Shown one piece after another: positions 15,494-24,487 of a DNA stretch of 37,230 nucleotides. Position 1 is the stretch's first letter. Every line of letters starts with the position of its first letter. The position numbers and the translations under genes are program-made. Below the pieces are notes generated by a model. The model was given only the letters and a program-made list of their open reading frames with translations, did no database searches and was not told where the DNA came from. This DNA is from a virus: positions 1 through 37,230 of IMG/VR virus record IMGVR_UViG_3300033552_000032. The stretch is one strand, 5' to 3'.

Positions 15494-16902
15494 AGCGCAC
15501 GCCTGTTCCCTTGTTTGGCTTGGGCAATTTCAGCCGTTCCCGCCCGGTCAACAGCCAGCGCCGGATAAACCTGTATAGCGAAGTTAGTAACGACCCTGAG
15601 CGCGGTAGCCGCATCACTTTATACACACCGCCCGGGCTGACAAGTTTTACGACATACGGCGCAGAGCCCAGCCGGGGTGTTTTTTCAAAAGGTGACTTTA
15701 AATATTACGTGAATCGCAACACGTTATGGCGTGAATCCAATGATGGGGTGCGGGTCAACGTAGGCACATTATTAACCTCCGGCGGCATTGTGGGTATGCG
15801 GGACAACGGCACGCAATTGATGATTGTCGATGGCACGTTTGGCTATATCTTTACGTTTTCAACAAACACGCTGGTACAAATTACAGCGCCAGGTTTCCCG
15901 GCTAACCCTACATCCGTCGCTTATTTAAACCTCAGATTCGGCGTGACTTCAGCCGGCACAGGGCAGTATCAATGGTCAGCGATTAATTCAGGCTTAACTT
16001 GGAACGCACTTGACTTTGCAACCGAGGAATCAAACCCGGATGACCTTGTAAGAATCTGGAGTGAAACCGGGCAATTCATTTTGTTTGGCAAGAATACAAC
16101 CGGCTTTGCAGGGGCAACGCAAAACAGTGATGCTGCCTTTGGTGCTATTGGCGCATCAGCGATTGAGTTCGGTTTAGCCGCCCGCTGGTCGGTTGCCAAG
16201 TTTGATGAATCAATTATTTTCCTGAGCAAAAACAGACTAGGCGGCGTACAGGTGTCCGTCTTAAGCGGCTACACCCGGCAAACCGTTAGTAACGCCGATA
16301 TTGAAACCCTTTTTAGCGGCTATCGCGGGCAGGAAAACGCCACAGCTTTCAGTTATCGGGAATTTGGACATACGTTTTATCAGATCAGTTTCCCAGCTGA
16401 GAATGTTACTTGGGTGTATGACGGCAAATCGCAAGAATGGCATGAAGTTCAATCGGGCGGCGGGCAACACCGGGCGCAATTTCACGTTAGCCACCAGAAT
16501 AAAAACTATGTGACTGACTACGCGAACGGCAATACTTACATACTAGACCGCAACGCCCTGACAGATAACGGCGCTCAAATTCGCCGGTCATGGGTGGGCA
16601 GGCATCTTTTTAAAGGCAATGAAAGCCGTCTGGCTGAGTTGTGGCTGGATATTGAATCCGGCGTGGGCGCGGTATCAGGACAAGGTGTTGACCCCCAACT
16701 GATGATGAGAATCAGCAAAGACGGCGGCAGGACTTGGGGCGCTGAAAGCTGGGCTGCATTCGGACAAATGGGGGCGTACAAAACACGCGCTATTTTTCGC
16801 AGGCTAGGGCGTAGCGGCCCGGCTGGGGACTGGTTGTTTGAATTCACAGTCACAGACCCGGTAAACGTCACCTTTGCCAGCGCTTACGCAAGGTTTGAAT
16901 AA
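15490..16902 (+). CDS. Packaged-DNA stabilisation protein gp10-like
   Basis: The ATG at 15490 forms an ATGA overlap, which I prefer to a non-ATG start at 15475. The 470-residue length equals that of P22 gp10 (472). The start MKRTPVPLFGLGNFSRSRP followed by QRRINLYSE and TLYTPPGL is characteristic. The remainder is beta-propeller-like, with repeated strands such as NDGVRVNVGTLLTSGG and TWVYDGKSQEWHEV. Its hexamer forms the tail hub beneath gp4 that carries tailspikes and the needle. Confidence 0.92.
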   Translation: MKRTPVPLFGLGNFSRSRPVNSQRRINLYSEVSNDPERGSRITLYTPPGLTSFTTYGAEPSRGVFSKGDFKYYVNRNTLWRESNDGVRVNVGTLLTSGGIVGMRDNGTQLMIVDGTFGYIFTFSTNTLVQITAPGFPANPTSVAYLNLRFGVTSAGTGQYQWSAINSGLTWNALDFATEESNPDDLVRIWSETGQFILFGKNTTGFAGATQNSDAAFGAIGASAIEFGLAARWSVAKFDESIIFLSKNRLGGVQVSVLSGYTRQTVSNADIETLFSGYRGQENATAFSYREFGHTFYQISFPAENVTWVYDGKSQEWHEVQSGGGQHRAQFHVSHQNKNYVTDYANGNTYILDRNALTDNGAQIRRSWVGRHLFKGNESRLAELWLDIESGVGAVSGQGVDPQLMMRISKDGGRTWGAESWAAFGQMGAYKTRAIFRRLGRSGPAGDWLFEFTVTDPVNVTFASAYARFE

Positions 16903-17117
16903 TGCACAGACGACCATCACGGCCCAGTAGCGATATACAAAACGGCGCTAACGTCATCACCGCCCGCTGGAATAGCTACTTTAACGCGATTGAAGACGCT
17001 CTATTTGGGCATAAGCCTTTAAGTAATTACGCAACCGACGCAGCAGCGGCGGCGGGGGGCGTGCTTATTGGTGGGCTGTATCACAACGCCGGGGCAGTGA
17101 GGCAGCGGCTGACATGA
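16902..17117 (+). CDS. Small virion-associated protein, 71 aa
   Basis: The ATG overlaps the gp10-like stop (TAATG). The product contains VITARWNSYFNAIEDALFG in the middle and ends VLIGGLYHNAGAVRQRLT. This GGLYHNAGAVR-type ending is seen in short tail-associated phage proteins and at the ends of fibres. It overlaps the cupin-like gene by four bases. Exact role unknown. Confidence 0.65.
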   Translation: MHRRPSRPSSDIQNGANVITARWNSYFNAIEDALFGHKPLSNYATDAAAAAGGVLIGGLYHNAGAVRQRLT

Positions 17118-17587
17118 TTAAGTACGAATTCACATTACAAACAGCGCAGCCCAATGCGCGGGAAAAAGCCGAACGGATGCAAGCGGCCATGATGGGCGAA
17201 AAGCAAGTTGATTGCCCGATAAAGCATTACTTTGCGCCGGGTCTATTTGCGCGTGAAATGACCATTCCTAAAGGTGTGTGCGTTGTCGGTGCAGTGCATA
17301 AGACAACCAATATTTCATGCTTGTCAGCGGGTACGGTTCGCTTGATTACTGATGATGGTTATGTAGACCACATAGCGCCAAAAAAGGTGCTGATAAAAGC
17401 CGGTGCTAAAAACCAATGGCTGGCTTTGGACGATGCGGTACTGACCAACTACTTTCCCAATCCTGACAACGAAACCGACATTGAAATATTAGTCCAGCGT
17501 TACACGGAATCAACGCTTTCCGAGCTGCTGGGCGGCAATGACAACAAACAACTGACAGCCAATAAACCGGCACAACTGGAGCATTAA
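17114..17587 (+). CDS. Cupin-like virion module protein
   Basis: The 157-residue product reads as a single cupin barrel. HYFAPGLFAREMTIPKGVCV is followed by HKTTNISCLSAGTVRLITDD, APKKVLIKAGAKNQWLALDD and then a C-terminal tail (RYTESTLSELLGG). Phages often carry such a cupin near tail genes. Most lack the full metal-binding set, and here only H-K remains at the usual first strand. The function is unknown, perhaps structural. It is coupled to the 71-residue gene before it. Confidence 0.7.
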   Translation: MIKYEFTLQTAQPNAREKAERMQAAMMGEKQVDCPIKHYFAPGLFAREMTIPKGVCVVGAVHKTTNISCLSAGTVRLITDDGYVDHIAPKKVLIKAGAKNQWLALDDAVLTNYFPNPDNETDIEILVQRYTESTLSELLGGNDNKQLTANKPAQLEH

Positions 17588-17589
17588 AA

Positions 17590-18645
17590 ATGGCCTTGGG
17601 AATTACAGCAGCAATGGTGTTTCAGGCAGCAGCGCCTATGGTATTAGGCGCGGTGATGGGCGGCGGCTCTGATGCGCCGCAAAAAGGCGCAGACCAACAG
17701 GTGCAGGCCAATAACGCAGCCATTGCAGAGCAACGGGCAGCAGCGGCGCAACAGCGGGCAGATTTAGCGCCGTGGGCTAGCAGCGGCGGCGCGGCTAACA
17801 CTGAGCTGATGCGCCGGTTAGGTATCGGTGGCAATGGCCGCACAGGTAGCTACACGCCTAAAACAATGGAGCAATTGCGCGGCGAAATGCGCGGGCAGTT
17901 TACAACGCAAGGCGCGGGCGGTGGTGGGGGTGGTGGAATTGAGTTTTTGACAAGAGAGCAAGACCCTGAAAACCAGTTTGGGGGGATGCGATTTGCTGCG
18001 CCACAAACGCCGCAAAGCTATCAAACTCAGTTTGACGAGGCAGGATTTAACACCGCTGTAAACAACGCATTTGACGCCCAAGGCGCTGCACGGGAAGGTG
18101 AGGTAGACCCGCTGTATGGTTCACTCATGCGTAAGTTTGACCAAAGCGATTTAGACAGCGACCTGGTTTATCAAAACGGTTTGAAGTTTGGCCTTGATAC
18201 CGGCATTAACCAACTAAATGACCGGGCAGCATCAGGCGGCAATTACGGCTCAGGCGCTGCATTAAAAGCACTGACCCGCTTTGGTAACGACTACGGCACA
18301 ACAAAAACAGCCGGGGCGTATGACCGCAACATGGGCGAAAAGAATCAGATGTTTGGGTTCCTATCAAGCCCGTCGCAACAAGGCCAAAGCGCAGCAGCAG
18401 GGCAGGGCGCGGCTGGGCTGGGTAGTGCCAATCAAATTGGCGGCTATCAGACAGGCATAGGCAACGCGCAAAGCGCCGGGACGATAGGCAGGGCCAATGC
18501 TGTAAACGAGCAGATTGGCGGGGCTACTGATGCGTTTAAGTGGAATCAGCTTTTAAATAGAGGCGGTAGCAATTCATACGATATGGCGCGAAACGGTATG
18601 GGGTTTGACCGCTATTTGTCTGGTAATTCTGGCTCGGGAGATTAA
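17590..18645 (+). CDS. Ejection protein, gp7-like position
   Basis: The 351-residue protein has a hydrophobic start (LGITAAMVFQAAAPMVLGAV) and an alanine-glutamine helix. A low-complexity glycine run (GGGGGGG) follows around residue 113, then glycine/glutamine-rich repeats. It is the first of three consecutive genes after the tail module, occupying the place of P22 gp7, gp20 and gp16. These proteins are packed in the head and pushed into the cell to make a DNA channel. Sequence identity to gp7 is not visible by eye, so this is a call from order and composition. Confidence 0.7.
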   Translation: MALGITAAMVFQAAAPMVLGAVMGGGSDAPQKGADQQVQANNAAIAEQRAAAAQQRADLAPWASSGGAANTELMRRLGIGGNGRTGSYTPKTMEQLRGEMRGQFTTQGAGGGGGGGIEFLTREQDPENQFGGMRFAAPQTPQSYQTQFDEAGFNTAVNNAFDAQGAAREGEVDPLYGSLMRKFDQSDLDSDLVYQNGLKFGLDTGINQLNDRAASGGNYGSGAALKALTRFGNDYGTTKTAGAYDRNMGEKNQMFGFLSSPSQQGQSAAAGQGAAGLGSANQIGGYQTGIGNAQSAGTIGRANAVNEQIGGATDAFKWNQLLNRGGSNSYDMARNGMGFDRYLSGNSGSGD

Positions 18646-18648
18646 TTA

Positions 18649-19929
18649 ATGGCTACTGATGCAAATATCCTGATGGGCTACAAGCCTATAAAAACCGCTA
18701 ACCCAATGGAAATGTACGAAGCAGGGCAGCGCATAGAGCAAAACCGTTTAACGGGCTTGATGAACAACATGAAAATGGATGAGTATCAGCGCGGCGTTGA
18801 ACGTTCTGGTTCATTGCGTGACATTACCAGAGGTTTCGGCAAAGATTCGGCTGAAAATGTAGGTAGATTACATCAAGGCGGGTTTTTAAAAGAAGCATCA
18901 GACTTACAAAAAGCGGATGGCGACTTCGCAAAGGATGCGGCTACAACAGGTAAGACCAGACTGGAAGCTACTGGCATAGCCATGCAACACCATCGGGATT
19001 CGGTGCATTTAATTCAAAGCGCTGATGATGTAAAGCGCTGGGTAACGGCGGGCTTTGAGAATCCTGTTTTAAATCCTGTATTCGCATCACGCGGCACGTT
19101 AGAGCAGCAATTACAAAATGTTGGTTCGCAGGTAGTAACCCCGGCGCAAATTGAGAGCTTTAAACAACTTGCAGGCGTTAACGCTGATACGTTTATTAAA
19201 CATACCCGGCCTGATGCGAATGCAAGGCTGCAAGCAGAAACAACGCTAACAACTAATGCAGTGAACGACAAGACAAAACGTGATGGTCAGGTATTGACTG
19301 ATAACCGGGCGCGTGATGCGAATGCCAACCTCACACCGGACGGCGGCACAAACCAGTCTGTGCTTAACAAACAAAACGGCAAAGCTCCCGCTGGTTTCAG
19401 GTGGAAATCTGACGGCGGTTTAGAGTCAATCCCTGGAGGCCCAGCCGACCAAAAATCGCAAAACACAGAGGCAGGCAAGCAGACTGTAGATACGGTGGTG
19501 GCGACTTTGCGAAGCGCTTATGAATCCCTTGATAAGGGCGGCGGCATTACCAGCACAAATGAAGGCGCGTTTTCGAATCTGTCTCGCTCTGCATCCAAGT
19601 CAAGCCTTGGGCAGATATTGGGCGGCGCTGTAGGCTCTTCAAACCAAAAAGAGCGTGATTCAATTGCACAAACCCGGCCATTGTTGCTGCAAGCCATCAT
19701 GAAGGCTACGGGTATGTCAGCTAAACAAATGGATTCAAATGCTGAATTGAAACTGTACCTTGCGACTGCTACTGACCCCACTTTAAGCTTGCAGGCTAAT
19801 CGTGAGGCGCTTGAGAGAATTGAGTCTCTTTATGGGAGTAAATCAGTTACTGCTGCCCAGCCGCCTACTACCAAACCTGACGCGGCGGGTATGGAGGCTG
19901 AAATGCGTAAGCGGGGGCTTATCAAATGA
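18649..19929 (+). CDS. Ejection protein, gp20-like position
   Basis: The 426-residue product is charged, helical and rich in N, Q, K and D, without signal peptide or membrane segment. Residues 16-50 (TANPMEMYEAGQRIEQNRL) begin with a pattern often found in phage internal proteins. Its gene lies between the gp7-like and gp16-like genes and overlaps the next one by four bases. GGGAG eight bases upstream supports the start. It is expected to travel with DNA into the host. No domain was assigned. Confidence 0.7.
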   Translation: MATDANILMGYKPIKTANPMEMYEAGQRIEQNRLTGLMNNMKMDEYQRGVERSGSLRDITRGFGKDSAENVGRLHQGGFLKEASDLQKADGDFAKDAATTGKTRLEATGIAMQHHRDSVHLIQSADDVKRWVTAGFENPVLNPVFASRGTLEQQLQNVGSQVVTPAQIESFKQLAGVNADTFIKHTRPDANARLQAETTLTTNAVNDKTKRDGQVLTDNRARDANANLTPDGGTNQSVLNKQNGKAPAGFRWKSDGGLESIPGGPADQKSQNTEAGKQTVDTVVATLRSAYESLDKGGGITSTNEGAFSNLSRSASKSSLGQILGGAVGSSNQKERDSIAQTRPLLLQAIMKATGMSAKQMDSNAELKLYLATATDPTLSLQANREALERIESLYGSKSVTAAQPPTTKPDAAGMEAEMRKRGLIK

Positions 19930-22136
19930 GCAACTACAGCGCCATGAGCGATGCTGACCTGATGGCGGCTTACAAGTCGTCAAAAGACCCGTTTGGTTCT
20001 GCTTTAGAAAAAGAAGGCGTGACCGGCAAACTTGCTGACGTTGCACGCTCGATTTATATGCAGGAAAGCAGCGGCGGGACAAATACAACGACTTCAAACC
20101 GTGGCGCTAGAGGTGGAATGCAGATTATTCCAGGCACGTTTAAAAGCGTGGCTGATGCGGATTGGGATATTAACAACCCTGAGCAAAATATGCGTGCGGG
20201 CATACGCTATTTGAAAAAGTTAGATATTCAATCGGGCGGCGACCCAGCACTAACGGCGGCGGGTTATTACGGCGGGCCGGGGGGTTTAGAAAAAGCACGG
20301 CGCGGCATTGCGGTTTATGACCCTGTAAATAAGAAGGCAGCGCCTAACACATTGGAGTACGGTCAGCAGGTCGTGGCACGTATGCCGCAACGGCCTGTTG
20401 TAGACACGTTAAACAAGGTTGCAGGCGCTGTAATGGGTTCGGCTAACGCAGCTACGCCAATGCAGGCAAATGCAGGCAAGTTGCAAGCGCCTGCAACCGC
20501 CCCTGCAAGCCCGTTTGATGGTATGTCAGACGCTGACCTAACGGCGATGTATCAGCAAAGCAAAACGCAACCTGCAAAGCCCGCAGCGCCAATTAATACA
20601 AACCCAACGGAAGGCAATTCGTTTTGGCAAAACGCGGCGGCGGGTGCTGGTAAGTTTGTAGCGGATACTGGAACAGGTATAGCCAAATTATCCAGCGACA
20701 TTGTGGACAATTCCCCACTGCCCATGCTGAAAATGTTTGATGCAGGCGTTAAAAAGCTGACAGGCAACGGCGCACAGCAAGTGAGCCAAAAACTAAACAC
20801 CGACATACAAGAAACACGCCGCCTTGATGCGCCACTAATGAACACGGGCGGCGGTATGGTTGGCTATTTTGCGGGCGGGGCGGCTACAGCGCCACTTATG
20901 CCAGCGACCAGCACAATTAAAGGCGCGGCGGCAATGGGCGGTGCGATAGGCGTAACCCAGCCAGCGATAAACGCACAGGAACGCGCTACGAATTTGCTGA
21001 TGGGCGCGGGTGCAGGCGGCGCGGGTCAAGGCGTGGTTAATAGCCTTGCACGCATCATTCGGCCTAACACTTCTCCGCAAGTCACTGCACTGATGAAAGA
21101 AGGCATCACGCCTACACCGGGGCAGATATTGGGCGGCGCATTCAAGCGCGTAGAGGATGGCTTAACAAGCGTGCCGATTATTGGCGATTCAATCAAGGCA
21201 GGCCAGCGCAGGGCGGCGGCTGATATGAACACCGCAGCCATGAATAGAGCCTTAAAACCCATAGGCGAAACCCTTCCCAAAGGCTTGCAAGGGCGTGATG
21301 CGGTCGAGCATGTAGGCAGCGCACTGTCTGCCAGATATGAGCGCCTGTTGCCAAAACTAGCCACGCAATCCGATGATGTTTTTACAGGTGAAATAAACAG
21401 CCTTAAATCGTTGGTCAGCAATGGCAACATGGGCGAAGCTGAAGCCCGTCAATTTGGCAAGATTCTGGAAAATCAGGTTATCGGCAAATTTCAAGGCCAA
21501 AACTCGATAAGCGGCCAAACCGTTAAAAGCATGGATGGTGAGTTGGGCAGGATTTCCAGCAAGTACATGAGCGACCCGTCTGCTGATAAACGTCAATTAG
21601 GCGAAGCTATTGTCGAATTGCAGTCGTCATTACGCGGTTTGATTCAACGCACGAATCCAGACTATGCAAAAGAATTAAAAGAGATTAATTCAGGTTATGC
21701 CAACTTCAAACGCATACAAAGGGCAGCGGCTGGGCTGGGCGCTGAGGATGGTATTTTTAGCCCCGCACAACTTCAAAATGCAGTGAAAGCACTTGACCGA
21801 AGCAAAGACAAGGGCAGGTTTGCCAAGGGCGATGCGTTAATGCAAGACTTGTCGGAATCCGGCAAAAACGTGCTTGGCAGCTCTGTGCCTGATTCGGGTA
21901 CACCGTACCGCATGGCCGCAACTTTGGGCGCTAGTGGTGGCGCTGGTGCATTTATGGGGCTGCCTGCGGCGGCTGGAATGCTGGCCGCACCGCTTGCTTA
22001 TTCAAGGCCAGGACAAAACGCACTTGCTTCTATATTGACACAACGCCCTAACGGGGCTGCTGACCTTGCAAAGTTATTGCGGCTTAGTGGTGCTAGTGTC
22101 GCTGGGGGCAGCGGGGCTGTCGCCGTACAAAAGTAA
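19926..22136 (+). CDS. Ejection protein with lytic transglycosylase domain
   Basis: The 736-residue protein carries an SLT-type domain near its start. YMQESSGG has the probable catalytic glutamate E47, followed by GARGGMQIIPGT and NMRAGIRYLKKL, then AAGYYGGPGG. This enzyme would open the peptidoglycan during DNA delivery. It is placed as P22 gp16. The rest has a middle hydrophobic segment (GGGMVGYFAGGAATAPLMPA) and long helices, and the C-terminus is also hydrophobic. A short motif, MSDADL, occurs twice, at about residues 7 and 199, each before a small acidic-aromatic stretch. Confidence 0.9.
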   Translation: MSNYSAMSDADLMAAYKSSKDPFGSALEKEGVTGKLADVARSIYMQESSGGTNTTTSNRGARGGMQIIPGTFKSVADADWDINNPEQNMRAGIRYLKKLDIQSGGDPALTAAGYYGGPGGLEKARRGIAVYDPVNKKAAPNTLEYGQQVVARMPQRPVVDTLNKVAGAVMGSANAATPMQANAGKLQAPATAPASPFDGMSDADLTAMYQQSKTQPAKPAAPINTNPTEGNSFWQNAAAGAGKFVADTGTGIAKLSSDIVDNSPLPMLKMFDAGVKKLTGNGAQQVSQKLNTDIQETRRLDAPLMNTGGGMVGYFAGGAATAPLMPATSTIKGAAAMGGAIGVTQPAINAQERATNLLMGAGAGGAGQGVVNSLARIIRPNTSPQVTALMKEGITPTPGQILGGAFKRVEDGLTSVPIIGDSIKAGQRRAAADMNTAAMNRALKPIGETLPKGLQGRDAVEHVGSALSARYERLLPKLATQSDDVFTGEINSLKSLVSNGNMGEAEARQFGKILENQVIGKFQGQNSISGQTVKSMDGELGRISSKYMSDPSADKRQLGEAIVELQSSLRGLIQRTNPDYAKELKEINSGYANFKRIQRAAAGLGAEDGIFSPAQLQNAVKALDRSKDKGRFAKGDALMQDLSESGKNVLGSSVPDSGTPYRMAATLGASGGAGAFMGLPAAAGMLAAPLAYSRPGQNALASILTQRPNGAADLAKLLRLSGASVAGGSGAVAVQK

Positions 22137-22250
22137 GTTACGCCACCAGCTACTAGGGCGGGCGCGTAGCCAAGCCATAAATTTGGTTTGAAAAAGCACT
22201 TTCAGCATTACGCCGAACATCATGCCGCCAGCGGCTAACAAAGTTTCCAT
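22074..22250 (-). CDS. Possible small opposite-strand membrane protein
   Basis: On the minus strand a 58-codon frame begins at 22250 with METLLAAGGMMFGVMLKVLF and then FMAWLRARPSSWWRNLLLYG. It overlaps the end of the ejection gene by 63 bases and covers nearly all of the gap after it. The first 20 residues could form one membrane segment with a basic tail. There is no well-placed ribosome site, because GGGAGG is 14 bases away and belongs to the terminator stem. It could be chance. I list it because it explains an otherwise empty stretch. Confidence 0.25.
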   Translation of the reverse strand: METLLAAGGMMFGVMLKVLFQTKFMAWLRARPSSWWRNLLLYGDSPAAPSDTSTTKPQ

Positions 22251-22262
22251 CAATCAATCATA

Positions 22263-22292
22263 AGCCTCCCGGCGCAAGTCAGGGGGCTTTTT
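22263..22292 (+). terminator. Terminator after ejection genes
   Basis: AGCCTCC at 22263-22269 pairs with GGGGGCT at 22282-22288 (one G-T pair), with a T run after it (T5, C, T5). It ends the tail and ejection block just before the fibre gene, and the fibre gene's ribosome site follows directly. Confidence 0.75.
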
Positions 22293-22308
22293 CTTTTTAA
22301 GGATAAAA

Positions 22309-23202
22309 ATGCCGTATTTTTTAGCGCCATTCGGTAATCAACAAGCCTTTGATACTGCAGGCAATCCATTGGTGGGCGGTTCTTGGCGCACCTTTAGATC
22401 AGGCACAAGCACGCCTGAGACGACCTACACCAGCCAGGCAGGGACTACGCAGCAGGGCGTAATCATGACGCTGGATTCAATGGGCCTGCCTGCCAATGGC
22501 CCGGTGTGGATGCTAGGCGGTCAGGCGTTAAAGTTTCGCCTGTTAAATGCCGCCGGGGTGCTTTTGGACGAATGGGACAACATCACGGGAATTGGTGATG
22601 TAAACGTAGCGCCGGATGAATGGGTTTTATTTGCAGCAGCGCCGACTTACTTGAGTGCTACGGTTTTTACGGTAGCAGGCGATCAAACCAATATATTTCA
22701 AGTCAGACGCAGGGTTAAAACTACAAACACGGGCGGGGCGGTTTACAGCACGATTGTTAGTTCGGTTTTTGCTGTAGATAAAACAACGGTGACAGTGTTG
22801 AACACGTTTGGCGTGCTAGCTGTAGGCTTATCCGCTGTCAGTTATAGCCTGTTATCTGCTGTCAATGGCTCAGTGCCTATTCAGCCGGAACGCACCTCAA
22901 ACGCATCAGGCGAAGCGCTACGTTTTTCTGACGGCTTGCAAATTTGCACCGGCACATTTCCCAATTTAGTCATGGGAATTAATGCGATAGTCGCACCCCC
23001 AATTCAATCCTTTGCATTGCCTTTTGTTGGCCTGATACCCGTGGTTTCTGTTCAACTAAACATCGGTGTGTCGTCTGACTTTTTCGGCTGCATTTACGAA
23101 GAAGCAACCTCATTAACGCAAGTCAGGCCTGTCTTTAGAAACGGCGCAACAGCGCAAACAATTTCAAATATTCGTTATTCAGCAATCGGACGCTGGTTTT
23201 AA
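22309..23202 (+). CDS. Tail fibre, receptor-binding candidate
   Basis: The 297-residue protein begins MPYFLAPFGNQQAFDTAGNP and continues GGSWRTFRSGTSTPETTYTS. This is a widespread N-terminal virion-attachment module of tail fibres, in which a short beta domain binds the tail hub. The C-terminal part (about 205-297) is strand-rich and likely the receptor-binding end. The protein has no collagen-like repeats or enzyme motifs. It is a second adhesin in addition to the tailspike. AAGGA five bases before ATG supports the start. Confidence 0.75.
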   Translation: MPYFLAPFGNQQAFDTAGNPLVGGSWRTFRSGTSTPETTYTSQAGTTQQGVIMTLDSMGLPANGPVWMLGGQALKFRLLNAAGVLLDEWDNITGIGDVNVAPDEWVLFAAAPTYLSATVFTVAGDQTNIFQVRRRVKTTNTGGAVYSTIVSSVFAVDKTTVTVLNTFGVLAVGLSAVSYSLLSAVNGSVPIQPERTSNASGEALRFSDGLQICTGTFPNLVMGINAIVAPPIQSFALPFVGLIPVVSVQLNIGVSSDFFGCIYEEATSLTQVRPVFRNGATAQTISNIRYSAIGRWF

Positions 23203-23214
23203 AAGGAAACTGCA

Positions 23215-23496
23215 ATGATGCTCAATGAAATATTGTTTGTTTTGCTGGTCGGCTTAAATCTGGTTGACGTTTACACCACGGTCAGGGTGCTAAGGCAGGG
23301 CGGCTCGGAAATGAATCCAATCATGGCTTGGACGATGGATAAGCTCGGCGTAATTCCAGGGCTGCTTCTCCCAAAAATAGTCGTGCTGGGTGCTATATGG
23401 TTTTACTTGCCCCTAGTGCCCGTGCTGGTGATGTTTGGGCTGTGCTGCTTTTACTTGCTGCTGGTGCTGCACAACAACGATGAGATTAAGAAGTGA
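23215..23496 (+). CDS. DUF5658-like small membrane protein
   Basis: The 93-residue product has three hydrophobic segments (residues about 3-20, 48-63 and 66-86). They are joined by a short polar turn with LRQGGSEMNPIMAW, the DUF5658 signature of polar residues followed by NP. It is an inner-membrane protein, and phages carry it next to lysis genes, so a holin-like role is possible. AAAGGA precedes the ATG. The next gene starts in its stop codon (GTGA). Confidence 0.7.
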   Translation: MMLNEILFVLLVGLNLVDVYTTVRVLRQGGSEMNPIMAWTMDKLGVIPGLLLPKIVVLGAIWFYLPLVPVLVMFGLCCFYLLLVLHNNDEIKK

Positions 23497-24026
23497 TTAC
23501 CGATGACCGCAAGATAGAGGTTCGTCTGTTTGGTGCGTTGTTAGCTGTCACGCTGGCTTCAAACATGGTGATAGATGCGTTGTGGATTCTTAGTCAAGAA
23601 ACCATCATAAGTAAGGTTGCACGGCTTTCAACTTACCCCGAGGTGCTTTCATTCGTTTGGCTTATATCGGCGGCGCTTGTCGCACCTTATTTCCTGCTGC
23701 AAGCGGCGGGGGTTTTCGGTAGTCATCACAGGCCGATTGTGCGGCTGGCTTGTCGCGCAATTATGGCAAGCGGGGTTTTATATGCCTATTTAGGCTTCTT
23801 ATCGCGCAACATGGATTATCAATTTGTCACTGAGGGTTTTGTGCTTATGTCAGTGTTAAGTATGTGCATGGCGGCGGCTCTCGCATACGGCCTGAATGCT
23901 GCACAGATACGCAAAGAAGAAGCAATTAGAGCGGCTGAAAACATGACCGCTGATAAGGTGGCCGAAAAAGACGTTGAACACTGCACCGAAGCATTAGAGC
24001 AACAACGCAAGGAGGACGCGCAATGA
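23493..24026 (+). CDS. Multi-pass membrane protein, lysis region
   Basis: The start is GTG in a GTGA overlap. The 177-residue product has four hydrophobic stretches (about residues 12-30, 50-72, 86-104 and 112-134), then a charged helical tail of about 40 residues. It is a polytopic inner-membrane protein between a DUF5658 gene and the holin candidate, and may take part in lysis timing. No family was recognised. The stop overlaps the next ATG. Confidence 0.65.
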   Translation: MITDDRKIEVRLFGALLAVTLASNMVIDALWILSQETIISKVARLSTYPEVLSFVWLISAALVAPYFLLQAAGVFGSHHRPIVRLACRAIMASGVLYAYLGFLSRNMDYQFVTEGFVLMSVLSMCMAAALAYGLNAAQIRKEEAIRAAENMTADKVAEKDVEHCTEALEQQRKEDAQ

Positions 24027-24487
24027 ATGCACACCTTACCCGGCGGCATATTGTCGTGGGCTTGATGACCCTTTGGGCGTTGATGTTTGTCCACACAGTA
24101 CGCGCTGCAACGCTAAACGAATTCATGGGTGGCTATGACCAACTGCTATTTCAATGGGCGGCTGCAAGCGCTTTGCTTGGCGGCGGTATTAGAACCATTT
24201 TGTCGCTTGAAAGTGATAAACGCGCAATACGCCATATTGCCTCTACTGCCTTATGGGACGCGGCCAAATCGCTGGTGGCCGGGATGCTGGCTTTTGTCGT
24301 TATTCAGGCGCTACGGTCTAGCGGTTTCATGATTCCAAGCGAGATACGTTTTACGGCTGTGCTTGTCGCAGGCTGGTGCAGGATGGCAGCTTTTGATTGG
24401 ATGCTGAACACAGGCAAGGACTGGCTTGAGGCACGCAAAACGCAGGTCGTTAATAAGCCTTTAGACGAAAAGAAGGATGCGCCATGA
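24023..24487 (+). CDS. Holin candidate
   Basis: The 154-residue product has an N-terminal hydrophobic segment (VVGLMTLWALMFVHTVRA) ending in a possible signal cleavage site and a second at WAAASALLGGGI. A third follows at SLVAGMLAFVVIQALRSSGF and a fourth at FTAVLVAGWCRMAAF. A charged C-terminus (LEARKTQVVNKPLDEKKDAP) follows. LydA-type phage holins have the same plan, with a basic middle and this kind of SLVAGMLAF segment. The gene is coupled by ATGA to the endolysin gene, the usual partner. Confidence 0.7.
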   Translation: MNAHLTRRHIVVGLMTLWALMFVHTVRAATLNEFMGGYDQLLFQWAAASALLGGGIRTILSLESDKRAIRHIASTALWDAAKSLVAGMLAFVVIQALRSSGFMIPSEIRFTAVLVAGWCRMAAFDWMLNTGKDWLEARKTQVVNKPLDEKKDAP

